DNA of 64,000 bases from JBGNFV01 sp049645705 (GCA_049645705.1 JBARUK010000098.1:67668-131667); one strand, 5' to 3'. Positions 1-9,034 are shown, numbered from the stretch's first letter. Notes: generated by a model not told the origin, from the letters alone. Numbers and translations are program-made.

Positions 1-425
1 TGGAGAAGAACAGGCAGTTCCGTACTGAACTGGAAGACATGGCTAAAAACGAAGGACTGGAAGACAAGGTCAGCTTTTCCGGGCCTGTTAAGCAGATAAA
101 AAAGTATTTCAGTCAGTTTGACTGCCTGCTGAACTTCAGCCTCAGCGAATCATTTTCTATGGTAAACCTGGAAGCCATGCACCTGGGTCTGCCGGTGATA
201 AGCACTGACTCCGGTGGCCCGGGCGAAATTCTCGAAGATGGTAAAACGGGTATACTGGTGCCTGTGGGCAATACGGGGGCTATGGCTGGCGAAATGACCA
301 GATTAGCCGGTGACAGCAGCCTTTGGCAAACCATCCGACACCAGGCTTTTGCCGGTACACAGGCACATCTTAGCCTTAGCCGGTCTGCCGGTGAGCTAGA
401 CCGGTTCTACAGATCTTTTCTGTAG
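1..425 (+). CDS. Glycosyltransferase, C-terminal part (partial)
   Basis: This is the C-terminal portion of a GT-B fold glycosyltransferase of the GT4/Glycos_transf_1 type. Such enzymes transfer a sugar from a nucleotide sugar to a lipid or polysaccharide acceptor in the cytoplasm. The frame is open to the left window edge (frame of position 3), so the ATG at 39 is probably internal. The signs are the donor-site block with two glutamates spaced as in the E-x7-E motif (SESFSMVNLEAM), then GGPGEI and DGKTGILVP, which are usual in this family. The product ends at the TAG at 423-425. Its last 30 nt overlap the end of the convergent membrane-protein gene. The family call is firm; acceptor and donor cannot be told. 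Confidence 0.85.
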   Translation, partial: EKNRQFRTELEDMAKNEGLEDKVSFSGPVKQIKKYFSQFDCLLNFSLSESFSMVNLEAMHLGLPVISTDSGGPGEILEDGKTGILVPVGNTGAMAGEMTRLAGDSSLWQTIRHQAFAGTQAHLSLSRSAGELDRFYRSFL

Positions 426-1739
426 ACTATTACTTCTTTTAGCAGGAATGAATTTCTCTGTGCCGGATATTATCACCAGGAAAAAAGGCACCAGGGGTAT
501 TTTATAGCGCACAAGTGTGCCAAAATTAAAGCTATTAAGTCCTACGGCGATAGCCAGTACGATAATAAAAACAGAGGCAAATAGTAAGAAGCGGTCAGTC
601 AATATCCGGGAGAAAAACCGCAGGGGGCCTACCTTGATCACATTATAGATAAGTAAGATAAGAAGGGTTAGCGTTTCCAGCGCCGAAATGGCCATGAGAG
701 GGTTAGTCACCTCCCAAATGTAAGGCCTGAACAACGTAACAACCAGGGCACTGGGTGCCAGTCGCACCAGGCTTTCCACGCTACCGTCCAACTCTCCCAG
801 GTAGTACGCCGAGCCCTCCTGTAGCTGACTGATCCTGTACAGGTAGTCAGCATTGATACGGGTACGCTCAGCGATCATTTCCAGCCTGTATTTATCATTA
901 TTAGCCATAAAATTGGCCACCAGAAAGTATGAGGAGGCTATTGCGATTATCAGAAAGACGGGCTTGGCTATAGTTCTTACTGTGACATTTCGGATCCTAC
1001 CACTGTTTTCCAGGTACAGCCAGAAAATAAAGGGAGGTATAAAGCTGAAGAGCACATAGATCTTAACAATGTAGGTGACGTATACACTGATAAGAACAAT
1101 AAACGTATTGATCACCAAGCTTTTTCGCAGCACCAGCAAATGGTATGTCCCGTAGAACATCCACCCCAGCATCCCTATCACTATCGAGTCCTTTAGCAGT
1201 CCGCTACCCCAGAATATCACCCCGGGCACAAACAGTACAGCTACTGCCCCTACATTCATCAACCGCGGATTTATCCTGATAAGGGTACGATACATAGCCC
1301 ACAATCCGCTAAAGCTTATAAGACTAAATACTATTGAGATAATCGTATAAGTTTCGGGGAGAAAGAAACCCAGAATACCCGACAGGTTTACAATAAATTG
1401 CTCACTAGATGATCGGAACCAAAGTAATCTGGAGGCATATTTAAAGTTTTCCGGTGTGTATTTACCATTTCCGGTAATAACCGACCAGCCTGCACTGAAA
1501 GAATCCTTGAACGCTTCTGTGACTGTAAGACCCTGATTATAGTAGTTAAAGGTATCTCCGCCATCGTAATAAAATTGGTAGATCAGGCCCAGTCCTATAC
1601 CGGCGACGATTTTAAGCCATGCTCCAGCAAAAAAGAACATCCTCAGCCTGGGGTGTTTGATCTTACTACCTGTATAGTAGAGCAGTATAAATACCAGGCA
1701 GAGAAATAATGGAGTAAAGACTACATCCGATAAGGTCAC
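396..1739 (-). CDS. Polytopic inner-membrane protein of unknown function
   Basis: The 447-residue product is dominated by hydrophobic segments, about ten to twelve predicted membrane helices by eye, with a short charged C-terminal tail. It begins with GTG at 1739; no ATG lies nearby. The layout (several helices, an extracytoplasmic-looking loop with YYDGGDTFNYYNQG near residues 57-70, more helices) resembles membrane proteins of polysaccharide assembly such as EpsG/Wzy-like polymerases. The neighbouring glycosyltransferase would fit that. I see no diagnostic motif, so the function stays open. It is transcribed divergently from the PKD surface protein, and its 3' end overlaps the glycosyltransferase by 30 nt. 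Confidence 0.7.
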   Translation of the reverse strand: MTLSDVVFTPLFLCLVFILLYYTGSKIKHPRLRMFFFAGAWLKIVAGIGLGLIYQFYYDGGDTFNYYNQGLTVTEAFKDSFSAGWSVITGNGKYTPENFKYASRLLWFRSSSEQFIVNLSGILGFFLPETYTIISIVFSLISFSGLWAMYRTLIRINPRLMNVGAVAVLFVPGVIFWGSGLLKDSIVIGMLGWMFYGTYHLLVLRKSLVINTFIVLISVYVTYIVKIYVLFSFIPPFIFWLYLENSGRIRNVTVRTIAKPVFLIIAIASSYFLVANFMANNDKYRLEMIAERTRINADYLYRISQLQEGSAYYLGELDGSVESLVRLAPSALVVTLFRPYIWEVTNPLMAISALETLTLLILLIYNVIKVGPLRFFSRILTDRFLLFASVFIIVLAIAVGLNSFNFGTLVRYKIPLVPFFLVIISGTEKFIPAKRSNSLQKRSVEPV

Positions 1740-1752
1740 AAACAGAAATCAT

Positions 1753-1772
1753 TAATTTTGATGACAAAATTA
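1753..1772. promoter_or_regulatory. Inverted repeat forming two divergent -7 elements
   Basis: A perfect inverted repeat (arms TAATTTTG and CAAAATTA, 4 nt apart) sits in the 69-nt gap between the two divergent genes. Each arm read on its own strand matches the Bacteroidota -7 consensus TAnnTTTG, so it may hold two face-to-face promoters, or an operator. No clear -33 TTTG is seen for either direction. Confidence 0.4.
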
Positions 1773-1808
1773 GCTATTTTTAATTTTTGTTTGCTAAAAA
1801 AATCCTGA

Positions 1809-4800
1809 ATGGGCCGGATATTCCTGTTATTCTTGTTCCTGACCATCACGCCATGCATACTTATAGCCCAATGTCCTCCTGACAAGGATATTATCCTGCA
1901 GGATCAGTATTGTCGTAATCAACCTGTAGACATAGCCGACGGATTGGCCGCAGACTCATATCTGTGGGATTTTTGTACTGGCGACCTGCAGGCCTCACCT
2001 GCCGGATCACTTTTAGATTCCAATTCGGCTTTTTCTAATACTATGGATATTAGCCTGAAGCAGGATGCCAACGGGCAGTGGTTTGGCTTTTCTATTTCTC
2101 GTCGTACAAATCAGCTTACCAGGCTCGAATTCGGAGACGACCTGTCCGGTATACCTGCCCAGGTTGATCTGAACAATCCCGGCAGCTTACTTCTAAACTC
2201 TTATGGGCTGGACATCATTAGATATAACAGCAACTATTACGGCTTTGTAGTCAATGCCGGCCGGGACAACCTGGTTGTCCTCTCTTTTGGCACCTCCTTA
2301 TCATCTTTCCCCTCGGCCAGCAGCATTTCGCTGGACGGAGAAGCAGACACCCCGGAGAGAATTCGCGTTATCGAACACAACAATGAGCTTATTGCATTTA
2401 TAGCCAATAGTAAAATAGCCGAGATCACCCGGGTGAACCTGGGTAGTGAGCCAACCGGCACTCCGGTTTCGATAGATCGTATAGCTGTACCTGGTATCAA
2501 CAGTATGCGTGGTATAGACCTTATCCAAAGCTGTGATAGCTGGAAAGCAATAGTGACTGGCTATAGCTCTAAGGATGCTTACCTGGTAGACCTGGGAGCT
2601 GACCCGGCAGGTGTGCCTGTGAACACAGATAAAATAGCATTTGCTGATTTTGGCAATTCATTGCTTTCGGATGTCGCCTTTGCTGCCGATGGGAACCAGG
2701 TATATGCATTGATCCAGGAACGCTTTGGCAGACTGTTCAGGGTGAATTTTGGCGAAGAGGTCAATGCGTCTTCCGGAACTTTAGATGACCTGGGTAAGAT
2801 AGGCGGTATGGATAATGCCTTCGGTTTCGATGTCGCAAAAGCCGGAAGCAGCGTGGCAGGTTTCAGTATAGATTTTGTGAACCAGAACCTGTACCGGTTC
2901 GACTTCCCCGATAACTGTCCCGCAAGTCTGGCAGCCAGTTCCGTTGCCGATCCGTCCGTTAGCTACTCTTCGCCTGGCACTTATTATGTAAGCCTGACTA
3001 CTTCCACAGATGGTACCATCACACGGTATGCCGATACGGTTACCATCTCTGCCGAGTTGTCTCCCGAACCTGTCATTACGGCCCCGAGGGAAACATGTAC
3101 TGGTTCTGAAGTAATACTCAGCGCCGCTGCTGACCAGTCTGTGGCTACCTGGACCTGGGAAATAGACGGTGCAACTACCAGCGGCCAGACCATAAGCCAA
3201 ACCTTTACCGAAGCAGGTGAATATGTAGTACGATTGGCTGCAAATGGCAATAACGGATGCCCCGGAACAACCACCGATACCATTACCGTCTACGAAACTC
3301 CGATACCTGATTTTACTATACCGGACAACTCCATCTGTACTGACGAAGAGATAACCTTCAGCAACCTGACCAGCGGAGAGAGCGGCCCCCGCGTGCAATG
3401 GGCCTGGAGTTTTGGCAATGGCGATACCTCTTCAGACAAGGATCCTTCATTTGCTTATACTGAAACCGGTACCTATACAGTGCGGCTAAGCTATACCCTG
3501 GCAGACTGTTCCGGTTTTGTAGAAAAAGAGATAGAAGTAACGCAAGGCCCGTCACCCTCATTTACTTTTAATAATAGCTGCGTGGGTGATATCATAGATT
3601 TTACCAATACCTCCGAAGGTCAGGATATCACCGAATATTTCTGGGATTTTTCGGATGGTACCACCTCCACCGTTTCTGACCCCGTTCACCGGTACGAGCA
3701 GTCCGGCGTATATTCTGTGAGCCTGACTGTCACTTCTGCAAACGGGTGTCAGTCGACAGATGTAAGACAGGTAGAAGTACTGGGCGCTCCTTTTGTAGAC
3801 TTCGTGACAGAGAATGCCTGTAGTGGCGCCCCTGTGCAGCTTACAGACCAGTCAGATGCCGGTGAGGGAAACATCGTATCGTGGAGATGGGAGATACAGG
3901 AAGATAACGAAACCACAGTCTATACAGACCAGTACCCGGTGCATACATTCGATCTTTCCGGTTCAGTACCGGTAAAGCTCATCGTGACTAATAATACTGG
4001 CTGTACCGACTCACTTACCCAGAATATAACCATACGGCCAAGTCCGCAGGTAGACTTCGAGGTAGTGCCCGGCTGCCCTGGCGAGCCCAGCCGTTTCTTC
4101 GACCGTACCGTACTGGACCCGTCGCTGACCATCACTAGCCGACTATGGATAGTAAATGGCAGGTTGTTTAATCAGCAAAACCCGCAGTACATATTTCCGG
4201 AACCAGGCACCTACCAGGTCACACTGAGCGTAGATGCCGATAATGCCTGCTCTGCGGCCATCACCCGAGAAGTTACTATAGAACCTGCCCCCTCGCTGAA
4301 CTTCAGTCTTTCATCAGCCTGCAGCGGCCAGCCCGTCACTATAGTGCCGGAATTTTCAGATGAAAATGAAATAGCCAGCGTCAGTTGGGAAATACCGGGA
4401 ATAGGCAACAGTACTGAAATAAATCCCGTATTCATATTTCCTCAGCCGGGTGTTTACTCCGTTTCTCTTACTGCCACTACAGCAGAAGGTTGCCTGTATT
4501 CTTTTACTCAAAACACTGAAATACTTCCCTCGCCCGCTGCAGACTTCACCTTCTTCCCTGCCGAAGGGCGCCCGCCGCTATCAGTTAGATTCTTCAACCG
4601 CAGCACAGGCGCTACCGCATACGAATGGTACCACGGGCAAACGCTCTTCTCTACCGAGGCAGAGCCACAGTATACCATAGTGCAGGAAGGACCTGCTGAT
4701 ATTACTCTTATTACTAAAAATGAGGACGGCTGTACCGACTCGCTGACACGGACTATTGTGGCTGTAGATCCTTCACGGGACCTTGAGCTGATGGCCGTAC

Positions 4801-5345
4801 AGTTGGTTCAGGACGAGACAGGTGGCACAGAACTGGAGATCACTGTCAGAAACAACAGTCAGATATCAGTAGAAGAAATAACTGTAGACGTAGAAACCAG
4901 CGGCCTTTCGCTTTCTACTACTTCCGTAGCGCCCATTGGCCCGGGAGAGACACTTACATTTACCCCCAACCTTACGCTGAACACCCGCTCCATCGTCAAT
5001 GCCGGGTTTGTGTGCATAACCGTTTCCCAGCCGGGTTTTACCGAGGTGGCGCCTGACGATAACCAACTCTGTCAGACACTGGAACAGCCTTCAGTATTTA
5101 TCGCGCCTTACCCCAGCCCGGTCCGTGACAGCTTTACAACAGGCATAGTAGCTGAAGATAGCGGTGAACTGGAGGCGGACATCATCAATGCCAGTGGAGA
5201 GACAGTACGAAAGGTACAAAGAGCCTATCGGGAAGGCCGAACGACATTTGTATTCAGTACGCAGGATCTGCCCGCTGGCATCTATATTGTGCGATTGCAA
5301 ACTAACAGCCACCTCCGGACGTTCAAGGTACTGGTGCTAAGGTAA
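1809..5345 (+). CDS. Secreted PKD-repeat protein with beta-propeller-like region and T9SS sorting domain
   Basis: This 1178-residue product is a cell-surface or secreted protein. It has an N-terminal signal peptide (about residues 1-20, ending ILIAQ). Residues 30-60 look like the first half of a PKD domain (SYLWDF). A region of about 75-350 follows, with repeating 'LGSEPTGTPVSID'-like units that suggest a beta-propeller. The second half of the PKD domain comes at about 350-410 (GTYYVSL). About seven further PKD repeats run from 415 to 985, each with a W-x-F/W-x-I core and a G-x-Y-x-V-x-L strand. The last 80 residues (APYPSPVRDSF to FKVLVLR, with LPAGIYIVRL) match a type A T9SS sorting signal. 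Export would use the general secretion system, then T9SS. Its ligand is unknown; adhesion or matrix binding is usual for such proteins. Confidence 0.85.
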   Translation: MGRIFLLFLFLTITPCILIAQCPPDKDIILQDQYCRNQPVDIADGLAADSYLWDFCTGDLQASPAGSLLDSNSAFSNTMDISLKQDANGQWFGFSISRRTNQLTRLEFGDDLSGIPAQVDLNNPGSLLLNSYGLDIIRYNSNYYGFVVNAGRDNLVVLSFGTSLSSFPSASSISLDGEADTPERIRVIEHNNELIAFIANSKIAEITRVNLGSEPTGTPVSIDRIAVPGINSMRGIDLIQSCDSWKAIVTGYSSKDAYLVDLGADPAGVPVNTDKIAFADFGNSLLSDVAFAADGNQVYALIQERFGRLFRVNFGEEVNASSGTLDDLGKIGGMDNAFGFDVAKAGSSVAGFSIDFVNQNLYRFDFPDNCPASLAASSVADPSVSYSSPGTYYVSLTTSTDGTITRYADTVTISAELSPEPVITAPRETCTGSEVILSAAADQSVATWTWEIDGATTSGQTISQTFTEAGEYVVRLAANGNNGCPGTTTDTITVYETPIPDFTIPDNSICTDEEITFSNLTSGESGPRVQWAWSFGNGDTSSDKDPSFAYTETGTYTVRLSYTLADCSGFVEKEIEVTQGPSPSFTFNNSCVGDIIDFTNTSEGQDITEYFWDFSDGTTSTVSDPVHRYEQSGVYSVSLTVTSANGCQSTDVRQVEVLGAPFVDFVTENACSGAPVQLTDQSDAGEGNIVSWRWEIQEDNETTVYTDQYPVHTFDLSGSVPVKLIVTNNTGCTDSLTQNITIRPSPQVDFEVVPGCPGEPSRFFDRTVLDPSLTITSRLWIVNGRLFNQQNPQYIFPEPGTYQVTLSVDADNACSAAITREVTIEPAPSLNFSLSSACSGQPVTIVPEFSDENEIASVSWEIPGIGNSTEINPVFIFPQPGVYSVSLTATTAEGCLYSFTQNTEILPSPAADFTFFPAEGRPPLSVRFFNRSTGATAYEWYHGQTLFSTEAEPQYTIVQEGPADITLITKNEDGCTDSLTRTIVAVDPSRDLELMAVQLVQDETGGTELEITVRNNSQISVEEITVDVETSGLSLSTTSVAPIGPGETLTFTPNLTLNTRSIVNAGFVCITVSQPGFTEVAPDDNQLCQTLEQPSVFIAPYPSPVRDSFTTGIVAEDSGELEADIINASGETVRKVQRAYREGRTTFVFSTQDLPAGIYIVRLQTNSHLRTFKVLVLR

Positions 5346-5417
5346 GTACAGTATTTCTAACATGTATCGCTGAGGCAGGAAACAAAAATTTCTGTTTTAA
5401 CGGTAAGGTAATACTGC

Positions 5418-5433
5418 ATTATTTTAAAATAAT
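5418..5433. promoter_or_regulatory. 16-bp perfect palindrome upstream of Lrp/AsnC gene
   Basis: An A/T-only perfect palindrome (half-site ATTATTTT) lies just upstream of the proposed -7 element at 5446. AT-rich palindromes are typical Lrp/AsnC operators and these regulators often control their own gene, so autoregulation is a reasonable guess. Confidence 0.4.
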
Positions 5434-5445
5434 ATAAAGAAAGCC

Positions 5446-5453
5446 TATCTTTG
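5446..5453 (+). promoter_or_regulatory. Candidate -7 element (TATCTTTG) for the Lrp/AsnC gene
   Basis: TATCTTTG matches the Bacteroidota TAnnTTTG box exactly and lies 32 nt before the ATG. No good -33 TTTG is seen; that position is occupied by the palindrome at 5418-5433. Confidence 0.45.
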
Positions 5454-5485
5454 CGCCGAATTTTATTCCGAAAAAACAATAACTA

Positions 5486-5959
5486 ATGGCTGCAACAGTT
5501 AAGCTAGATAAAATAGACCGGAAGATACTGGAAATTCTTCAGAACAATGGCCGGATCACTAACGCCCAGCTATCTAAGGAAATAGGTCTCTCTCCTGCCC
5601 CAACTTTAGAGCGCGTCAAAAAACTGGAGAATAGCGGTATCATCAAAAGTTACCATGCCAAGCTCGATATGGAAAAGATCGGCCTTGGAGTAAGCACATT
5701 TGTTCATGTGAGCCTCAAAGGTCATAATAAAGAAAACATCGACGTCTTTATAAAAGAGATAAACCAGATAGAGGAAGTTATCGAGTGCCACCACATTACC
5801 GGTTCGGGCGATTTTTTCCTCAAGATCATTGCCAAGGACATAGTGTCTTACCAGAATCTAATGCTGGAAAAGGTATCCGAGATCACTGTAGTAGATAACC
5901 TGCAGACGATGGTGATCCTGTCTACGTTTAAAGATAGTAAGGCATTACCTATACCCTGA
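5486..5959 (+). CDS. Lrp/AsnC family transcriptional regulator
   Basis: The 157-residue protein has the two-part Lrp/AsnC form and length. The N-terminal winged helix-turn-helix spans about residues 6-60 (LDKIDRKILEILQNNGRITNAQLSKEIGLSPA in part). The C-terminal RAM ligand-sensing domain spans about 70-145 and includes the glycine-rich turn ITGSGDFFLKI. Members bind DNA as octamers or dimers and respond to amino acids, controlling amino acid metabolism. No target is apparent next door, since the next gene is on the other strand. A terminator follows. The family assignment is secure; the effector is unknown. Confidence 0.92.
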   Translation: MAATVKLDKIDRKILEILQNNGRITNAQLSKEIGLSPAPTLERVKKLENSGIIKSYHAKLDMEKIGLGVSTFVHVSLKGHNKENIDVFIKEINQIEEVIECHHITGSGDFFLKIIAKDIVSYQNLMLEKVSEITVVDNLQTMVILSTFKDSKALPIP

Positions 5960-5989
5960 TATCCGGTCAGACAGGAAAATGTATAACAG

Positions 5990-6019
5990 GCCCCGCTCTA
6001 CTCAGGCGGGGCTTTTTTT
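5990..6019. terminator. Intrinsic terminator between lrp-like and DUF4112 genes
   Basis: A perfect 7-bp GC stem (GCCCCGC/GCGGGGC) is followed by seven T residues. It ends the Lrp/AsnC transcript. Its T-run overlaps the stop codon of the convergent DUF4112 gene. Confidence 0.85.
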
Positions 6020-6488
6020 ATGCGGCAAGGCCATCGGCAGCCCATCGGACTATTAAGCTGATGACAGCAGCTATTGCTGCTATTATTAATGCTAAGATCA
6101 CCACTAATATGATCAAAATACCCACCCCTGACCCTTTATGCTTATCTTCCTGATAATATTCCCGCATGAGCCGGATATTCCTCGTATTAGCTTTGTAGAT
6201 AAAATCAAATACACTGCCCAGTATAGGTACACTGCCGACAATAAAGTCCAGGAGGACGTTACCCGTCATTTTTAGCAGCACCTTTCCGCTGACTCCGGTG
6301 CGGGCAGCCTGTACCACCAGCAGAGAGGAGATAATAAAAGAAACGCCATCTCCTACTACTGGCAGCAGCCCCAGCACAGGGTCCAGACCAAAGCGGTACT
6401 TTGTGCCCGGCAGCTTGTACTTCGAATCCAGTAGCACAGCTACCTTTTCGGCCCACTCCAGTTGCCTTAAACTTTTGGTTTTCGCCAT
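6018..6488 (-). CDS. DUF4112 domain membrane protein
   Basis: The 156-residue product fits the DUF4112 family. It has an N-terminal amphipathic part (LRQLEWAEKVAVLLDSKY) and the conserved block FGLDPVLGLLPVVGDGVS at about residues 33-50. A second glycine/proline segment (IVGSVPILGSVFDFIYKAN) lies at about 82-100, and a C-terminal hydrophobic helix at about 125-150. It is probably an inner-membrane protein. No biochemical role is established for the family. It is convergent with the Lrp/AsnC gene and divergent from the phosphoribosyltransferase. Confidence 0.85.
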   Translation of the reverse strand: MAKTKSLRQLEWAEKVAVLLDSKYKLPGTKYRFGLDPVLGLLPVVGDGVSFIISSLLVVQAARTGVSGKVLLKMTGNVLLDFIVGSVPILGSVFDFIYKANTRNIRLMREYYQEDKHKGSGVGILIILVVILALIIAAIAAVISLIVRWAADGLAA

Positions 6489-6561
6489 ATCATTTAGTTA
6501 AAAAAGTGATTCAGTCAGATAATTCTGAAAAATATCTTAAAATAGCCCTGTAGGACAGCAA

Positions 6562-7083
6562 ATGAATGTAAGTACCATGCAAGACCAACAAAACCTAATC
6601 CTGGACAGTAACAAAATTGAAAAGATCATCAAACGTATCGCTTTCCAGGTGTATGAGAATAACGCAGGAGAGACCGACCTGTTTATCGTCGGTATATGGG
6701 ACCGCGGATATAATCTTGCCCAAATGATCGCCGAGACGCTGTCGGGCATCAGCCCCATAAGCGTACAGCTGGCCCGGCTGGACATCGACAAACTGGATCC
6801 GGTGGATTCAGATGTAGAACTGGACTGCAAACCGGAAACCTTCGCAGGCCGGTCCGTCATACTGGTAGACGATGTGCTTAATACAGGCCGGACACTCTTC
6901 TATGCCATGGAACCGTTTATGAAGGTTTCTATGAAAAAACTGGAGATAGCCGTATTGGTCAATCGCAGACACTCTACCTTCGGCGTATATCCCCAGTATA
7001 CCGGCTACGAACTGGCTACTACATTGGAAGAGCATATTCATGTATCTTTTGACGAAGCTCCTCAGGGCGTATTTCTGAGGTAA
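6562..7083 (+). CDS. PyrR-like phosphoribosyltransferase
   Basis: The 173-residue protein has a type I phosphoribosyltransferase fold. The PRPP-binding loop is VILVDDVLNTGRTL at about residues 97-110, preceded by an IVGIWDRGYNLA segment typical of PyrR/HPRT-like enzymes. PyrR proteins control pyrimidine genes by binding RNA and may have weak uracil phosphoribosyltransferase activity. Bacteroidota carry such paralogs without pyr attenuators, so the true substrate is uncertain. ATG codons at 6562 and 6577 are both possible starts. Two other phosphoribosyltransferases (hpt and upp) are in the window; this one belongs to neither. Confidence 0.75.
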   Translation: MNVSTMQDQQNLILDSNKIEKIIKRIAFQVYENNAGETDLFIVGIWDRGYNLAQMIAETLSGISPISVQLARLDIDKLDPVDSDVELDCKPETFAGRSVILVDDVLNTGRTLFYAMEPFMKVSMKKLEIAVLVNRRHSTFGVYPQYTGYELATTLEEHIHVSFDEAPQGVFLR

Positions 7084-7170
7084 AAAAAGCCATTATCTAC
7101 AGACACCGAGAATGAGACGGCAAGAATCCTACGAATATTGCAATAATATTATGTGTTAATTTTTTACTTT

Positions 7171-7201
7171 TTGGAATAATATTCATTACCTTATATTCCA
7201 A
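7171..7201. repeat. Inverted repeat TTGGAATA/TATTCCAA
   Basis: Perfect 8-nt arms separated by 15 nt. The spacing suits a dimeric DNA-binding protein better than an RNA terminator, as no T-run follows. Confidence 0.4.
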
Positions 7202-7223
7202 CCTTTCATAAGAAATTCAATCT

Positions 7224-7239
7224 TAGCTGAATTCAGCTA
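7224..7239. repeat. 16-bp perfect palindrome (TAGCTGAATTCAGCTA)
   Basis: A gapless palindrome about 240 nt upstream of the PAS kinase start; a candidate operator. Nothing links it to a particular regulator. Confidence 0.4.
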
Positions 7240-7477
7240 TATAAGTTCTCGCATTAGAACCGTTTACTCTAAAAACATCTAACGCTTTGATTGACAAATT
7301 GTACTGCGGACAAATATATGACCTGCAATATGCGTTACATCAGTATAATTTGGCGCGGAAAAGCCTTAAAATCTACTAGTTGACCCAAGCAAAATAAATA
7401 TTCCAGCAACTAATTTTCTCCTTTTTTTCCGGGAATACTTTGTTAAATTTACAAGCAGGTCTACTAATTATCCTATA

Positions 7478-9034
7478 ATGAACGTGAGCTCCCAAGCCGA
7501 TTTACATCAGGAAATAGATCAACTTAAGCAGCAACTGAAGGATCTGAAAGAACGAGAGGCATCTCAGGCGGCCTATATTAATGCTATAGAAAGTGATCTT
7601 CAGAAGTATCAGTTAGCTGCTAATGGCTCTAATGACGGGCTGTGGGACTGGGATATTATTAATAATGAGGTCTTTGTATCCGAGCCATGGAAAAACATGC
7701 TGGGATACAGCAACTACGAATTAGGTAGTTCCATACTGGTTTGGGAAGACCTTCTGCATCCTGAAGACCGTACGCGTGCTACCAAGGCTTTTTTCGATTA
7801 TCTCGAAAATCGTACAGACCGTTATGAACTCGAATTCAGACTCCTGCACAAAGATGGTACCTACCGCTGGATAATAAGCAGGGGCACCGCCCTTCGTGAT
7901 CAGCACGGCAAAGCCTACCGTATCAGTGGTTCTCATACTGACATTACCGATCGTAAGAAAGCCGAAGAGGTCATTCGCGAAAGCATCAGAAAATACAGGA
8001 ATCTTTTCCAGAACAGCCTGGTAGCCATGTTTCGCAGTGATGCCGAAACCGGCGAAATACTGGAAGCCAACGCAAAAACCCTGGAAATGCTGGGTATACA
8101 GGAAGGTGAAAGAGTATATACATCAGATTTTTACGTTTCACCCGGTCAGCAGCAGGAGATCATACATAAGCTGAGAGAGCACGGCAAAGTAGAAAATGAA
8201 GAAATGCTGCTCAGCCGAAAAGACGGGTCTACCTTGTGGGTAAGCTACTCATGTGTGTACTACCCCGGTGAAAACCGGATAGAAGCAGTGCTGAACGACG
8301 TTACCGAAACCAGACAAACAGTAGAAGAGCTACAGAAGGTAAACTTCGAGTTGGACAACTTCGTGTACCATGCTTCTCACGATTTGCGCTCACCCTTACG
8401 GTCTATACTCGGCCTGATACACCTCATGCGCAGCGAACATGACCCTTCCGGCCGCGAAAAGATCATGGAAATGATAGAAGGCAGTATCAACAGGCTGGAC
8501 AGCCTGGTGGTAGACCTCCTTGGCATCTCACGGAACAACCGGGTTAATGACCCCATGGTCAAAATAAATTTCCTGACCGAGATCAATAATACCCTTACCA
8601 GCTTCTATAGTGCTGATGATGGGCCTATGCCCGAGATCATAACCCGGGTATACCATCCCTACGAATTCTGGGGTGATCTGACCCGTATTCGCATTATTAT
8701 GAACAACCTTATCAGCAATGCGATAAAATACCGGTCAAGGGATAAGGAATATACCTACGTTATCATAGAGGTACACGTGGACGAAGATAAAGCTGTTATC
8801 TCTGTAAAGGACAATGGCGAGGGTATCTCCGAAGAGAAGCTCGAAAACATCTTTGAGATGTTCTACCGTGCATCTGAGAGTAGCGAAGGCAGCGGTCTGG
8901 GGCTATATATTGTCAAGAATGTGATCGATAAAATGAACGGCGAGATCAAAGTGGAAAGTAAAGAATCCGAAGGTACCAACTTCACCGTTACGCTCCCTGC
9001 CCGTTTTTCTGAAGAAGAATCTGCTGACGCTTAA
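7478..9034 (+). CDS. Cytoplasmic PAS-PAS sensor histidine kinase
   Basis: The 518-residue protein has no membrane segment. An N-terminal coiled coil (about 5-45) is followed by two PAS domains (about 52-165, ending with a PAC motif GSHTDITDRKKAEE, and about 175-285). The dimerisation/phosphoacceptor domain has the histidine in YHASHDLRSPL (near residue 300). The ATPase domain is at about 395-508, with N box NNLISNAIKY, DNGEGIS and SGLGLYIVK. It should autophosphorylate in response to a small-molecule or redox cue sensed by PAS. No response regulator is adjacent, so it is an orphan kinase. Its kinase core closely resembles that of the gene at 24159. Confidence 0.93.
   Translation: MNVSSQADLHQEIDQLKQQLKDLKEREASQAAYINAIESDLQKYQLAANGSNDGLWDWDIINNEVFVSEPWKNMLGYSNYELGSSILVWEDLLHPEDRTRATKAFFDYLENRTDRYELEFRLLHKDGTYRWIISRGTALRDQHGKAYRISGSHTDITDRKKAEEVIRESIRKYRNLFQNSLVAMFRSDAETGEILEANAKTLEMLGIQEGERVYTSDFYVSPGQQQEIIHKLREHGKVENEEMLLSRKDGSTLWVSYSCVYYPGENRIEAVLNDVTETRQTVEELQKVNFELDNFVYHASHDLRSPLRSILGLIHLMRSEHDPSGREKIMEMIEGSINRLDSLVVDLLGISRNNRVNDPMVKINFLTEINNTLTSFYSADDGPMPEIITRVYHPYEFWGDLTRIRIIMNNLISNAIKYRSRDKEYTYVIIEVHVDEDKAVISVKDNGEGISEEKLENIFEMFYRASESSEGSGLGLYIVKNVIDKMNGEIKVESKESEGTNFTVTLPARFSEEESADA

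Larger units (their letters stand above)
7084..7477. other. 394-nt AT-rich intergenic region with inverted repeats
   Basis: This is one of the longest gene-free stretches in the window. It lies between the phosphoribosyltransferase and a PAS histidine kinase. It holds two clear inverted repeats (7171-7201 and 7224-7239) but no convincing ORF, tRNA or -7 element. It may be a long regulated leader or operator region for the kinase. Confidence 0.5.
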
